Assembly (NCBI GenBank): GCA_965216845.1
Contig: OZ244200.1
Span: forward strand, 1,178,001-1,242,000
Source of the DNA: Panacagrimonas sp965216845
Lineage (GTDB): Bacteria; Pseudomonadota; Gammaproteobacteria; Nevskiales; Nevskiaceae
Direction: 5' to 3'
DNA length: 64,000 bases
The notes beneath the pieces are model-generated. The model was not told where the DNA came from. It saw only the letters and a list, made by a program, of their open reading frames with translations, and made no database searches. Every line of letters begins with the position of its first letter. Position 1 is the first letter of the stretch. Below are positions 1 through 10,359 of the stretch, piece by piece. The position numbers and the translations under genes were made by a program.

Positions 1-258
1 CAGCGCGAGAAGTTCGGGTTTCTGCTGGACGCCTTGTCTTACGGCGCACCGCCGCACGGTGGCATCGCACTGGGCATTGATCGGCTGATCATGCTGATGG
101 CCGGCGCTTCCTCGATTCGCGAAGTGATCGCTTTCCCCAAGACGCAAACGGCGGCGGACCCGATGACCGATGCGCCCGGGGTGGTGGACACCAAGAACTT
201 GCGCGAGTTGTCGATTCGCGCCATTGCGCCCAAAAACGAACCAAGTTCTGAGGCCTAG
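1..258 (+). CDS. aspS: Aspartyl-tRNA synthetase, C-terminal end (partial)
   Basis: The reading frame is open from the first base of the window and ends at a stop at 256-258, so only the last 85 residues are present. They contain the class II synthetase motif 3 region (GGIALGIDRL) followed by the AspRS-typical REVIAFPKTQ and DPMTDAP stretches that close the bacterial catalytic domain. The enzyme charges tRNA-Asp in the cytoplasm. The remainder lies upstream of the window. There is no sign of truncation at the 3' end, and the next gene starts about 30 bp downstream on the same strand. Confidence 0.95.
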   Translation, partial: QREKFGFLLDALSYGAPPHGGIALGIDRLIMLMAGASSIREVIAFPKTQTAADPMTDAPGVVDTKNLRELSIRAIAPKNEPSSEA

Positions 259-290
259 GGTCTGAGCACGAACAACACGGTGATCGCTGG

Positions 291-1646
291 ATGGAACAAT
301 TGATGCGAATGATGCGAAAAAGTCGGATTTTGTGGGTATTGACGCTGGGCCTTGGCCTGAGCGCTTGCGGTGGAATCGGTGATGGAACGCGCCCAACGGG
401 GATTCGCATCGTTCCGTTCAATGCCGATCTGGAAGCGACCGAGACCACCATCTACACCTGCGTGCGCAGCGCGCTGGTATTGGTTGCCGAGTTTTCTGAC
501 GGCTCGCTGGGGGATTTCACCAGTCGCGCGGTGTGGTCCAGCGACGACCCCGGCATCGTTCGCGTCAGCAATTTCGATGAGCCAGTTGAAGGGACCGAAG
601 ATCAGTTCTTTGGCTTTGGTTCGCTGACGCCGGTGAGCGTGGGGACCACCATGATCCGCGCCGACTACTTCGGCTTGACCGCTGCCTTCCCGGTGACGGT
701 GGAAGCGGCGACTGACTTTCGCGTCGAACCCGCCAGCGTCACCCTGGCGCCGCGCTCCATACAAAGTTTCGTTGTCACCGCCAATCTGGGTGGCGTTGAA
801 ACCGATATTTCCAACGTCATCCGGTTCTCCCTGGCCCAGGAAAATGATGACGTCGTCACGCTGGATGACACCGGCTTCGCCATCGCCAATGCGGTTGGCG
901 GGCCGCTGGATGTGAACCTGCAGTTCAATGCCCCTTGCGACGTGCAATTGCAAGCCTCGCTGGAGGTGGCGGAAATCCAGGAAGTCGAGATCAGTTACGA
1001 AGAAGGATTCGGTGAGGAGCTGATTATCGGCACCTCGCAGAAAATCCACGCCCTGGGCCGGTTCGCCAACGGCGCCACCCTGAATCTGGACGGCCAGGTG
1101 GTGTTCAACGTCGACGATGGCGACGACGACACCTCCAATGATCCGGTCAGCTTTTCCATTCTGTCCGCGTTTCAGCCGCTGGCAAATGCCGATAACCTGG
1201 GGACGGCGCAGGTGTCGGCGACCTTTGGCGCAATCCCCGAATTTGGCGATGAACCCGCGGTTGAAGGCGTGACCAGCAATACGCTGCCGATCACGGTGGT
1301 GGATGCCACGCTCATCGACTTTGAGATCGCGCCCCTGAATCCGACCGTGGCACCGCTGGACGCCTTGCAGTTCACGGCCCTGGGCAGCTTCGACACCGGC
1401 GTCACCCAAAGCATCACCAACAGCCTGCTGTGGAGCGTGAACGACCCGGAGGTCGCCACCATCGGCAACGGGGTTGGCGCCGTCTCCGGCCAATTCCAGT
1501 CACAGGTGGATCAGGAGGATGTACTGACGGTAACCGCCAGCGCCGCCATCAATGATGTGGAGATCTCGCGCGCAACCACCGTCACCGTTTCCGACGATCC
1601 GCCAGCCAACGAGGGCGAAGAAAACGAGCCTGACCCGGCTAGCTGA
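291..1646 (+). CDS. Putative secreted lipoprotein with bacterial Ig-like (BIG2-type) repeats
   Basis: The 451-residue product has a basic N-terminus, a hydrophobic run and a lipobox (LSAC, Cys about residue 25), so it should be lipid-anchored in the envelope. The mature part is acidic, rich in Val, Thr, Asp and Gly, and resembles repeated BIG2 modules, with phrases such as VWSSDDPGIVRVSN and LLWSVNDPEVATIG that carry the typical W-x-S-x-D pattern. The ORF may start at 291 or at the in-frame ATG at 303; both keep the signal peptide. The 3' end overlaps the convergent xseA by 8 bp. Function is unknown; a surface adhesion or structural role is only a guess from the fold. Confidence 0.75.
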   Translation: MEQLMRMMRKSRILWVLTLGLGLSACGGIGDGTRPTGIRIVPFNADLEATETTIYTCVRSALVLVAEFSDGSLGDFTSRAVWSSDDPGIVRVSNFDEPVEGTEDQFFGFGSLTPVSVGTTMIRADYFGLTAAFPVTVEAATDFRVEPASVTLAPRSIQSFVVTANLGGVETDISNVIRFSLAQENDDVVTLDDTGFAIANAVGGPLDVNLQFNAPCDVQLQASLEVAEIQEVEISYEEGFGEELIIGTSQKIHALGRFANGATLNLDGQVVFNVDDGDDDTSNDPVSFSILSAFQPLANADNLGTAQVSATFGAIPEFGDEPAVEGVTSNTLPITVVDATLIDFEIAPLNPTVAPLDALQFTALGSFDTGVTQSITNSLLWSVNDPEVATIGNGVGAVSGQFQSQVDQEDVLTVTASAAINDVEISRATTVTVSDDPPANEGEENEPDPAS

Positions 1647-2997
1647 TTCTGCGTGCGGTCAGCTTGCCGCGCGCCAGTTGCAACTCGAACGCGGCTTGCT
1701 CGGCCAGATCCTCGGGGCTGTGCAGCACCTGATCGCCCTGACGGGCGATGGCGTAGCCTCGCGCCAGAACCGCTGTCGGGTTAATTGCCGTCAGCAGCGC
1801 CGCGCGACGATCCAGTGCGTGGCGGCGCGCGTCCAGACCTTGCCTTAGCGCCTGTTGCAATCGCGCGGACAAGGCTTTGCGCCGCGCCACCGCCAACGTC
1901 AGCCGGTTTTGCGGCGCCTGAGACAACAGCCGCTGACTCAAGGCATTCAAGGTCAGGCGCCGCTGTTGCAGGCCGCCGGTCCAGGCTTGCGCGAGATCGC
2001 CCTCGGCCCGGTCCACATCCTGCATCTTTTGACGCAGCACGCCGGAAGGATGCAGCCGCCTCAGCCGGCCGAGCAGGCCGTCCAGCGACTGCGCGCGCAC
2101 CGCGCGGTGTTCGGTTGCCAATCGACGCAGCGCGTTTTGCGCCAGTTGCACCCGGTGTTGCAGTTGCGCGGCGTCCGGGCTGACCAGCTCGGCGGCGGCG
2201 GTTGGGGTGGGTGCGCGGACATCGGCGGCGAAATCGGCGATGCTGAAGTCGGTTTCGTGTCCCACGCCGCAGATCACCGGAACCGCGCAAGCGCGCACCG
2301 CACGGGCGACGGCTTCCTGGTTGAACGCGCACAAGTCCTCCAGCGACCCGCCACCGCGCACCAACAGAATCACATCCACCGGCGCTTGATCCGGTAGTGT
2401 TTGCAAGGCCTTGACGATGGCGAGCGCGGCCGCCTCGCCTTGAACCGGCACCGGAAGGAAACTGACCTGGGCCAGCGCGAAGCGTCGCCGCAAGGCGGTC
2501 AACACATCTTGTGCGGCGGCGCCGGTGGCCGAGGTGATCAAACCGATATTGCGCGGCATGCTCGGTGGGCGGCGCTTGTGCGCCGGATCGAACAGGCCCT
2601 CGGCGCTCAGGCGTTGTTTCAAGGCCTCGAATTCGCGCAACAAGGCGCCCTGGCCCGCCGGTTCCAGGTGCTCGCAAATCATCTGCAACTCGCCGCGCGC
2701 GGCGTAGAGGTCCACGCGACCGGCCACCATCACCGCGTCACCGTTTTGCGGTCGGACGCGGGCGCGAAAGTTGGCATTGCGGAACATGGCGCAGCGCAAC
2801 TGCGCGCGCGCATCCTTGAGCGTGAAATACCAATGTCCGGACGCCGGCTTGCTGAAGTTCGAGATTTCGCCTTCCACCCAGATGCGCGGCAGGCTTTGTC
2901 CCAGCAGATCACGCAGCAGGCCGACCAGTTCGGACACCTGATAAACGTTGCGGTCGGAGGTTTCACCGGGTTGCCCGGCGCCAGATTCGGCTGTCAT
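1639..2997 (-). CDS. xseA: Exodeoxyribonuclease VII large subunit
   Basis: The 452-residue protein has the usual length for XseA. An N-terminal OB-fold (about residues 20-115, with VSELVGLLRDLLG and IWVEGEISN) binds single-stranded DNA. It is followed by the catalytic region with ITSATGAAAQDVL, LVRGGGSLEDL and the GHETDFSIADF motif, and then by a long helical, Arg/Gln-rich region that contacts the small subunit. With XseB it degrades ssDNA into oligonucleotides. No xseB is visible nearby. It is transcribed divergently from guaB, with only 37 bp between the two start codons. Confidence 0.96.
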   Translation of the reverse strand: MTAESGAGQPGETSDRNVYQVSELVGLLRDLLGQSLPRIWVEGEISNFSKPASGHWYFTLKDARAQLRCAMFRNANFRARVRPQNGDAVMVAGRVDLYAARGELQMICEHLEPAGQGALLREFEALKQRLSAEGLFDPAHKRRPPSMPRNIGLITSATGAAAQDVLTALRRRFALAQVSFLPVPVQGEAAALAIVKALQTLPDQAPVDVILLVRGGGSLEDLCAFNQEAVARAVRACAVPVICGVGHETDFSIADFAADVRAPTPTAAAELVSPDAAQLQHRVQLAQNALRRLATEHRAVRAQSLDGLLGRLRRLHPSGVLRQKMQDVDRAEGDLAQAWTGGLQQRRLTLNALSQRLLSQAPQNRLTLAVARRKALSARLQQALRQGLDARRHALDRRAALLTAINPTAVLARGYAIARQGDQVLHSPEDLAEQAAFELQLARGKLTARRIS

Positions 2998-3034
2998 TCG
3001 CCTATACTACCGCGCCGTTCCAGGGCCACTGAGA

Positions 3035-4501
3035 ATGCGTATTGAGCGTGAAGCGCTGACCTTTGACGACGTCCTGCTGCAACCGGCGTATTCGGACGTG
3101 TTGCCGCGGCAGGCCGATTTGACCACCGCGCTGACGCGGCAGATTCGACTCAACATTCCGCTGCTGTCCGCGGCCATGGACACGGTGACCGAATCGCGCC
3201 TGGCCATCGCGCTGAGCCAGGAAGGCGGCCTGGGCATCATTCACAAAAACCTGACTGCGGCACGCCAGGCGGCCGAAGTGCGGGCGGTGAAGAAGTATGA
3301 AAGCGGGGTGATTACCGACCCGATCACCGTTGCGCCGCACATGAGCATCGGCGAGGTGCTGGAGTTGACCCGCGCCAATCGCATTTCCGGCGTTCCGGTG
3401 GTGGACGGCAGCCAGTTGGTGGGCATTGTCACCAGCCGCGATCTGCGCTTTGAAACCCGTTTTGATGAGCCGGTGAGCCTGGTGATGACACCCAAGGACC
3501 GGCTGGTGACGGTGCCCGAAGGCGCCTCGCGCGATGAGGTGATCGGCAAGTTGCACCAACACCGTATCGAGAAAGTGCTGGTGGTCAACGGCGACTTTCA
3601 ACTGTGCGGCATGATCACGGTCAAGGATATTCAGAAGTCCTCGGATTTTCCGCTGGCCTGCAAGGATGAACGCGGGCAATTGCGCGTTGGCGCGGCCGTT
3701 GGGACCGGCGCGGATACCGAAGAGCGGGTTGAAGCGCTGGTCAATGCGGGCGTCGACGTGGTGGTGGTGGACACCGCCCACGGCCACAGCAAGGGCGTGA
3801 TCGATCGGGTCGCGGCGATCAAGCGCAGTTATCCGGATTTGCAGGTCATTGGCGGCAACATCGCCACTGGTGAAGCGGCGCTTGCCCTGGTGGAAGCCGG
3901 TGCCGATGCGGTCAAGGTCGGGATTGGACCGGGGTCGATTTGCACCACGCGCGTGGTTGCCGGCGTCGGCGTGCCACAAATCAGCGCGGTGATGTCGGTG
4001 GCCGAGGCCTTGAAATCGTCTGGCGTGTCGCTGATTTCAGACGGGGGTATCCGTTACTCGGGTGATTTCGCCAAGGCCATTGCCGCCGGCGCGCATTGCG
4101 TGATGGTGGGTTCCATGCTGGCCGGAACCGAAGAGGCGCCGGGCGAGGTGGAGCTGTATCAGGGCCGTTCCTACAAATCCTATCGCGGCATGGGTTCCAT
4201 GGGCGCGATGAGCGGCGCACAGGGTTCGGCGGATCGCTATTTCCAGGACACCACGGCGGAGGTGGAAAAGCTGGTGCCGGAAGGCATTGAAGGCCGCGTT
4301 CCGTACAAGGGTCCAATGGCGGCCATCGTGCATCAGATGATTGGCGGCCTGCGCGCCAGCATGGGCTATACCGGTTGCGGAAACATCGGCGACCTGCGCA
4401 CCAGGGCACGGTTCGTGAAAATCACTTCGGCCGGCATGCGCGAAAGCCATGTGCACGACGTGAGCATTACCAAGGAAGCGCCGAATTATCGGGTGGAATA
4501 G
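3035..4501 (+). CDS. guaB: Inosine-5'-monophosphate dehydrogenase
   Basis: This 488-residue enzyme oxidises IMP to XMP with NAD+, the committed step of guanine nucleotide synthesis. The N-terminus MRIEREALTFDDVLLQPAYS is canonical, so the ATG at 3035 is preferred over a longer in-frame start at 2948 that would run into xseA. Two CBS domains occupy about residues 95-210. The catalytic loop GPGSICTTR places the nucleophilic Cys at residue 303, and the flap sequence YRGMGSMGAM is intact. In many gammaproteobacteria guaA follows directly; here the next DNA is a repeat and the convergent ygfZ, so guaA must lie elsewhere. A TATACT box at 3003-3008 could be part of its promoter. Confidence 0.97.
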   Translation: MRIEREALTFDDVLLQPAYSDVLPRQADLTTALTRQIRLNIPLLSAAMDTVTESRLAIALSQEGGLGIIHKNLTAARQAAEVRAVKKYESGVITDPITVAPHMSIGEVLELTRANRISGVPVVDGSQLVGIVTSRDLRFETRFDEPVSLVMTPKDRLVTVPEGASRDEVIGKLHQHRIEKVLVVNGDFQLCGMITVKDIQKSSDFPLACKDERGQLRVGAAVGTGADTEERVEALVNAGVDVVVVDTAHGHSKGVIDRVAAIKRSYPDLQVIGGNIATGEAALALVEAGADAVKVGIGPGSICTTRVVAGVGVPQISAVMSVAEALKSSGVSLISDGGIRYSGDFAKAIAAGAHCVMVGSMLAGTEEAPGEVELYQGRSYKSYRGMGSMGAMSGAQGSADRYFQDTTAEVEKLVPEGIEGRVPYKGPMAAIVHQMIGGLRASMGYTGCGNIGDLRTRARFVKITSAGMRESHVHDVSITKEAPNYRVE

Positions 4502-4607
4502 TGGTGCGGCGCATCATGGTGCGCTGATCGCCCTTGCAACGGCGGGAAAAAGTCCATCCGCAGCAGACCGCCGCGGCGCTGCGCGCCTGGCAGTGACAAG
4601 GTTTAAC

Positions 4608-4683
4608 CGTCATTGCCAGGCGTAGCCGAAGCAATCTCCTGTCTTGGAGGGATCGCCGCAGCCCTCCGGGCTTCGCGATGACA
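4608..4683. repeat. Palindromic ~76-bp dispersed repeat, copy 1
   Basis: The unit starts CGTCATTGCC and ends CTTCGCGATGACA, so its ends are imperfect inverted repeats. Inside lies a second pair, GAAGCAATCTCC against GGGATCGCC, giving a long hairpin. Clearly related units lie at 54538-54613 and 63388-63462, with a degraded unit at about 54454-54530. This copy sits between the convergent guaB and ygfZ genes and ends 3 bp from the ygfZ stop codon, so it may also act as a 3' hairpin. Confidence 0.85.
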
Positions 4684-4686
4684 GCT

Positions 4687-5595
4687 TCAGTATTGATACG
4701 CGACCGGCTTGCTCAGCTTTCGTAGTGCATCCCCTTCCAGGCAAAGGTCGTCGGATTCGGCGGCGCTGACTTGCAGCACGGTCGAGGCGACAAAACCGCC
4801 GCCCGGCAGACTGACGGCGTCCACCACTTCGCCAACCGACGAACCGTCACCACCAGCGTTCTTTATCGCGCTTGCCGGCATCGGCGCCTCGCCGTCACCA
4901 CGGACAAAAAACATGCGCCGTTTGAGCTTGCCCAGATAGTGCAGGCGCGCAATCACTTCCTGGCCGGTATAGCAGCCCTTGTCGAAGCTGATGCCGTCCA
5001 GTGCGTCCAGATTCGCCATCTGTGCGACGAAGTGATCCTGGGTGGATGGCCATACGATGGGAACGCCAGCGCAGATGTCGGTGTAGCGCCAGGCCCAATC
5101 ACCGGGGGGCAGGTCTTGGGCTTGCGCGTCAAGGATGAGGTAGCGCGCCTGCGCGCCCGGCATCCGCAGCACAGTTTGATGTTGCGAACGCTCGACGCTC
5201 CACGGACGATCCGGAGCCGCCGCATGAATGGAGTCAGGCAGCGCGCCGAAACATGCCTGTATCGGGTTGCGGTCGGCCGCTAAAGTCACCGCCGCGCGCA
5301 ACACAAACATGCGCAGACGTTTTTCGATGCTTGCGGCCAGTTCGGTCGGCAGTATGAGCCGATAGCCTTGCTCATCGGCCAGCACCAGCATCACCGCCAG
5401 CATGCGGCCCTTGGGACTGTTGTAGCTGCTGATCTGCGCGGTCCGAGGGTTCAGTTTGCCGATGTCGTTGCTGAGCTGGCCTTGCAGAAACGCTGCGGCG
5501 TCTTCGCCAGACACCTTGAGTGCGCACAGCTGTTGCAGCTGCACCGCAGTCCTGGGCAGAAAAATCGGATCAAACAGGGGGGCGGTGGCGCTCAT
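4687..5595 (-). CDS. ygfZ: YgfZ/GcvT-domain folate-binding protein, Fe-S cluster repair
   Basis: The 302-residue protein belongs to the GcvT-like COG0354 family. The signature KGCYTGQEVIARLHY near residue 200 includes the conserved Cys. The N-terminal third carries the FLQGQLSND stretch typical of the family. YgfZ proteins bind tetrahydrofolate and support assembly or repair of some Fe-S enzymes and tRNA modification in the cytoplasm. The ATG at 5595 (MSATAPLF) is preferred over a TTG at 5607. It is divergent from the SDHAF4-like gene. In E. coli the divergent partner of ygfZ is sdhE, so the position suggests a link to succinate dehydrogenase maturation. Confidence 0.92.
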   Translation of the reverse strand: MSATAPLFDPIFLPRTAVQLQQLCALKVSGEDAAAFLQGQLSNDIGKLNPRTAQISSYNSPKGRMLAVMLVLADEQGYRLILPTELAASIEKRLRMFVLRAAVTLAADRNPIQACFGALPDSIHAAAPDRPWSVERSQHQTVLRMPGAQARYLILDAQAQDLPPGDWAWRYTDICAGVPIVWPSTQDHFVAQMANLDALDGISFDKGCYTGQEVIARLHYLGKLKRRMFFVRGDGEAPMPASAIKNAGGDGSSVGEVVDAVSLPGGGFVASTVLQVSAAESDDLCLEGDALRKLSKPVAYQY

Positions 5596-5679
5596 CGGTG
5601 CGATCAACAGACGGTCATTTCTGGAATTTTGTCACACTAGTAAGACGATTCAGTCTTTGTCACTCCATCCTCTGCAGGC

Positions 5680-5898
5680 ATGAAACCAACAGACGATAAG
5701 GCCGTGCGCCGCTTCGATCCGTCACAAAACGCAGCCACCAAGCTCAAAGACCTGCCGCCGACACCGGCGGCGCCGGTCGGCGGGGCAGCATCAGGACCGG
5801 TGAAAGACGGGATCGAGGAAATCGGTGGCCGCCGCAACGGCCTGGATCCCACGCGTTACGGGGATTGGGAAAAGGACGGGCGCTGCATCGATTTCTGA
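5680..5898 (+). CDS. DUF1674 / SDHAF4-like succinate dehydrogenase assembly factor
   Basis: This 72-residue protein ends in the hallmark of DUF1674: a GGR-x-GLDPTRYGDWEKDGR core followed by a terminal Cys-Ile-Asp-Phe. Eukaryotic members (Sdh8/SDHAF4) bind flavinylated SdhA and promote its joining to SdhB. The N-terminal half is Pro/Ala-rich and probably disordered. The gene stands 104 bp upstream of sdhCDAB on the same strand, which fits a role in assembling that complex. A separate sdhE (SDHAF2 homologue) is present at 12376-12624. The family assignment is firm from the C-terminal motif; function in this organism is inferred from homology and position. Confidence 0.88.
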   Translation: MKPTDDKAVRRFDPSQNAATKLKDLPPTPAAPVGGAASGPVKDGIEEIGGRRNGLDPTRYGDWEKDGRCIDF

Positions 5899-5930
5899 TG
5901 GTTTCAGGGGAAGCGTCGAATCGCGTGTGA

Positions 5931-5960
5931 TTGGCGCATAATCAATTTCGGGAATAAGAT
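5931..5960 (+). promoter_or_regulatory. Candidate sigma70-type promoter of sdhCDAB
   Basis: TTGGCG at 5931-5936 and TAAGAT at 5955-5960 are separated by 18 bp and lie about 40 bp before the sdhC start. Both hexamers are imperfect, so this is only a candidate. A GGGGAG ribosome-binding site precedes the ATG at 6003. Confidence 0.3.
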
Positions 5961-6002
5961 TTCGGGGCTGGGTTCACGTCCCGCGTTGACTGGGGAGTCG
6001 GA

Positions 6003-6407
6003 ATGAGCAACACCAAGGCGCCGGAAAACAACCGGCCACTATCGCCCTTCATGATCGGGCCTTACTACCGACCGCAGCTCACCTCCATGCTGTCGATCAC
6101 GCATCGCGCGACCGGCATGGTCTTGAGTGCGGGCACGCTGTTGCTGGCGTGCTGGCTGATTGCGCTGGCCAGCGGTCCCGAAGCCTATCGCTATTTTTCA
6201 TACAACATGCAGGCCTGGTACGGCCAGATTCTGCTGTTCGGCTGGAGCTGGGCGTTTCTGTATCACCTGTGCAACGGCATCCGCCATCTGTTCTGGGACA
6301 TCGGCTGGGGGCTGGAGGTGGAAACCTCCTACAAGTCCGGCTACGCGGTGGTGGGTGCCTCGCTGGTGCTGACGGTCGCGGTGTGGATTCTGGCCTGCGT
6401 CAACTAG
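6003..6407 (+). CDS. sdhC: Succinate dehydrogenase cytochrome b556 subunit
   Basis: The 134-residue membrane subunit has three hydrophobic segments. It shows the family motif at the first helix (LTSMLSITHRATGMVLS, with the Ser and Arg near the quinone site). The second helix carries the heme-ligand motif YHLCNGIRHLFWD, containing the axial His region. It anchors SdhAB to the inner membrane and helps reduce ubiquinone. It is first in the sdhCDAB operon, with 10 bp to sdhD. Confidence 0.95.
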   Translation: MSNTKAPENNRPLSPFMIGPYYRPQLTSMLSITHRATGMVLSAGTLLLACWLIALASGPEAYRYFSYNMQAWYGQILLFGWSWAFLYHLCNGIRHLFWDIGWGLEVETSYKSGYAVVGASLVLTVAVWILACVN

Positions 6408-6417
6408 GGAGAACATC

Positions 6418-6795
6418 ATGAGTTTACGTTCGCCATTGAGCCAGGCGCGCGGCCTGGGCTCGGCCAAGGACGGCACCCATCATTTCTGGGTGCAACGGGT
6501 ATCGGCGGTGGCGCTGATCCCGCTGTCGCTGTGGTTCGTTTTCAGCGTGGCGCAGCTCGCCGGCGCGGACTACGAGGCGGTGAAGTGGTGGGTGAGCTAT
6601 CCGGCGGTGGCGGTGATGCTGGTGTTGTTCATCTCCGCTGCGATGTATCACTCCATGCTCGGCGTGCAAGTGGTGATCGAGGATTACATCGGCGGCGAAG
6701 GCATGAAGCTGGCGCTGCTGCTGCTGTCCAAGTTCTTCCACTTTGCCGTGGCCGCCGCTTCCATCTTCGCGGTACTCAAGGTCGCGCTGACCTGA
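6418..6795 (+). CDS. sdhD: Succinate dehydrogenase hydrophobic membrane anchor subunit
   Basis: The 125-residue protein has three predicted membrane helices. It also has an N-terminal RGLGSAKDGTHHFWVQRVSA stretch typical of SdhD, whose Arg and His lie at the quinone pocket. The second helix contains YHSMLGVQVVIEDYI, with the conserved His/Asp region used for heme b ligation and quinone binding. It sits between sdhC (10-bp gap) and sdhA (19-bp gap), so the four genes are surely cotranscribed. Confidence 0.94.
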   Translation: MSLRSPLSQARGLGSAKDGTHHFWVQRVSAVALIPLSLWFVFSVAQLAGADYEAVKWWVSYPAVAVMLVLFISAAMYHSMLGVQVVIEDYIGGEGMKLALLLLSKFFHFAVAAASIFAVLKVALT

Positions 6796-6814
6796 TTACC
6801 GCCGGGAATCAAAA

Positions 6815-8608
<1,794 letters not shown>

Positions 8609-8702
8609 TCGACACGGCGTAAGGCGGGCAGCGCCCGCCGCGCAGGTTTGAAACAAGGAAACGGTGGCTTTTTCCGGCCACCCACCCCAAGGAAGAAGCG
8701 AA

Positions 8703-9488
8703 ATGGCTCAATTCACGCTCCCCAAGAACTCAAGCATCAACAAGAGCGCCGGCAAGCAGTATCCGGCGCCGGCTGGCGCCAGCAACGTCAAGACGTTCAA
8801 GGTTTATCGCTACGATCCGGACAGCGGCGAGAATCCGCGCGTCGACAGCTACGAGGTCGACATGGACGACTGCGGCCCGATGGTGCTGGACGCGCTGATC
8901 AAGATCAAGAACGAGGTCGACGCCACCTTGACCTTCCGCCGCTCCTGCCGCGAAGGCATCTGCGGTTCCTGCGCCATGAACATCGACGGCACCAACACCC
9001 TGGCCTGCATCAAGGGCTGTGACGAGGTAAAAGGCGAGGTCAAGATCTACCCCTTGCCGCACATGCCGGTGGTCAAGGATCTGGTGCCGGACATGACGCA
9101 CTTCTATGCGCAGCTGGCCTCGGTCGAACCGTGGATGAAAACCGATTCTCCCGCACCGACCCGCGAACGCCTGCAAAGCGAGGAAGATCGCGCCAAGCTG
9201 GACGGCCTGTACGAGTGCATTCTCTGCGCCTGCTGCTCCACCAGCTGTCCCAGCTACTGGTGGAATGGCGAACGCTATCTGGGACCGGCGATTCTGTTGC
9301 AGTCCTACCGCTGGCTGGCCGACTCGCGCGACGAAGCCACCGGCGAGCGCCTGGATCAGCTGGAAGATCCGTTCAAGCTGTATCGCTGCCACACCATCAT
9401 GAACTGCTCCAAGACCTGCCCCAAGGGCCTGAATCCGGCCAAGGCGATTGCCGAAACCAAGAAAATGCTGGTGGAACGGCGCATCTGA
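8703..9488 (+). CDS. sdhB: Succinate dehydrogenase iron-sulfur subunit
   Basis: The 261-residue subunit passes electrons from FAD to quinone. The plant-type 2Fe-2S ligands lie in SCREGICGSCAMNIDG plus a following LAC. The 4Fe-4S and 3Fe-4S ligands lie in CILCACCSTSCP and CHTIMNCSKTCPKGLNP. The ATG at 8703 is preferred because an AGGAAG box precedes it; an upstream in-frame start at 8664 would add a non-homologous extension. The 94-bp gap after sdhA is long for this operon but shows no terminator. The operon ends at the hairpin at 9505-9532. Confidence 0.97.
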   Translation: MAQFTLPKNSSINKSAGKQYPAPAGASNVKTFKVYRYDPDSGENPRVDSYEVDMDDCGPMVLDALIKIKNEVDATLTFRRSCREGICGSCAMNIDGTNTLACIKGCDEVKGEVKIYPLPHMPVVKDLVPDMTHFYAQLASVEPWMKTDSPAPTRERLQSEEDRAKLDGLYECILCACCSTSCPSYWWNGERYLGPAILLQSYRWLADSRDEATGERLDQLEDPFKLYRCHTIMNCSKTCPKGLNPAKAIAETKKMLVERRI

Positions 9489-9504
9489 GCACACCTGTCT
9501 GCGC

Positions 9505-9532
9505 AACGGCTCCTTCGGGAGCCGTTTTCATT
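9505..9532 (+). terminator. Rho-independent terminator of sdhCDAB
   Basis: A perfect 9-bp stem, AACGGCTCC (9505-9513) with GGAGCCGTT (9518-9526), closes a TTCG tetraloop and is followed by a T-rich tract. It lies 16 bp after the sdhB stop codon. Confidence 0.93.
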
Positions 9533-9608
9533 TTTGGGCACTTGTCGGTGCATGAGCACCGGTTATCGCCGGTAACGCCGCATCATCATCCGGCTGCGAC
9601 ATGATTCA

Positions 9609-9672
9609 GCTGCCAGTTGGTGGCAGCGAGCGTCTCCTTGGGAGGGTGAGCGGTCCGCCGTAGGCAAGACCG
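9609..9672 (+). promoter_or_regulatory. Candidate structured 5' leader of the NlpC/P60 gene
   Basis: Three short hairpins follow one another just before the gene at 9691. They are GCTGCCA/TGGCAGC (9609-9627), CTCC/GGAG (9634-9644) and CGGTC/GACCG (9651-9672, with an inner GCC/GGC pair). No known riboswitch consensus could be recognised. It may be an uncharacterised leader or chance structure in GC-rich DNA. Confidence 0.3.
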
Positions 9673-9690
9673 ACTTTCACCGAGACCACC

Positions 9691-10248
9691 ATGAGCGCTC
9701 TACGCCTGAGCACGATCCTGTGCGGCCTGCTGTTGTGTCAACAAGTGATCGCCATGCCGGCGCCAGCCGGTACATTGAACCTGAGTACCGAGCTGACGCA
9801 GATCGGCCGCGGCGCTGCATCCGTCGCCGATTTTTCCTTGTTTGCGCCGTTGGCGCTGCGCATGGATACGCAAGTGCGCGACAGCCTGATTCGCAATGTG
9901 ATCGTCGAGCAGGGCCTGACCTACCTGGGTACGCCCTACCGTTTCGGTGGAACGTCCAGGCGTGGTGTGGACTGTTCGGCGCTGGTGCAAAACGCCTATG
10001 AAAGCGCCGGAATCCCCCTGCCCAGAACCACCACCTGGCAAGTGCGTGCGGGCGCCTCCGTCACGCCTCGGGCGGCGCGGGTGGGCGATCTGATGTTCTA
10101 TCGCTGGAAGAAGGACAGTCTGCACATCGCCCTGAATCTGGGCGACGGCAAGATCCTCCACGCCTCTCCCAGCCGCGGCAAGGTGATCATCAGTCAGCTG
10201 AACCGTGCCTGGAATTCACGCCTGGTCGCGGTGCGTCGCGTTCTGTGA
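9691..10248 (+). CDS. Secreted NlpC/P60-family cell-wall endopeptidase (C40)
   Basis: The 185-residue protein begins with a signal peptide (hydrophobic residues about 5-21). From residue 70 on it carries the NlpC/P60 fold: YLGTPYRFGG, the nucleophile motif GVDCSALVQ with Cys95, and the histidine motif SLHIALNLG with His145. Such enzymes cut D-gamma-glutamyl-diaminopimelate bonds in peptidoglycan peptides. No other domain is present, as in the small Spr/MepS-like enzymes. It stands alone, with the sdh terminator upstream and an antiporter gene downstream. Confidence 0.92.
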   Translation: MSALRLSTILCGLLLCQQVIAMPAPAGTLNLSTELTQIGRGAASVADFSLFAPLALRMDTQVRDSLIRNVIVEQGLTYLGTPYRFGGTSRRGVDCSALVQNAYESAGIPLPRTTTWQVRAGASVTPRAARVGDLMFYRWKKDSLHIALNLGDGKILHASPSRGKVIISQLNRAWNSRLVAVRRVL

Positions 10249-10359
10249 CGGGTTGCCGCTGATCCGGTGAGACAGACGTTCTGATCGGCATGATGAACGC
10301 CTGAACGGGTTTTCTCGCGCGGGTTTGGCGGATAATCGCAGCGTCTTGCTCGGGGCGCT

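Noticed and set aside
255..1493. 412-codon minus-strand ORF antisense to the lipoprotein gene
   Set aside because: The plus-strand frame has a signal peptide and Ig-like repeats. The antisense product has shadow-like composition and no recognisable domain.
2948..3034. Extended N-terminus for guaB
   Set aside because: It overlaps the xseA start, and the canonical IMPDH N-terminus begins at 3035.
9541..9690. Known riboswitch (c-di-AMP or c-di-GMP type) before the NlpC/P60 gene
   Set aside because: Characteristic conserved cores could not be matched; only generic hairpins are visible.
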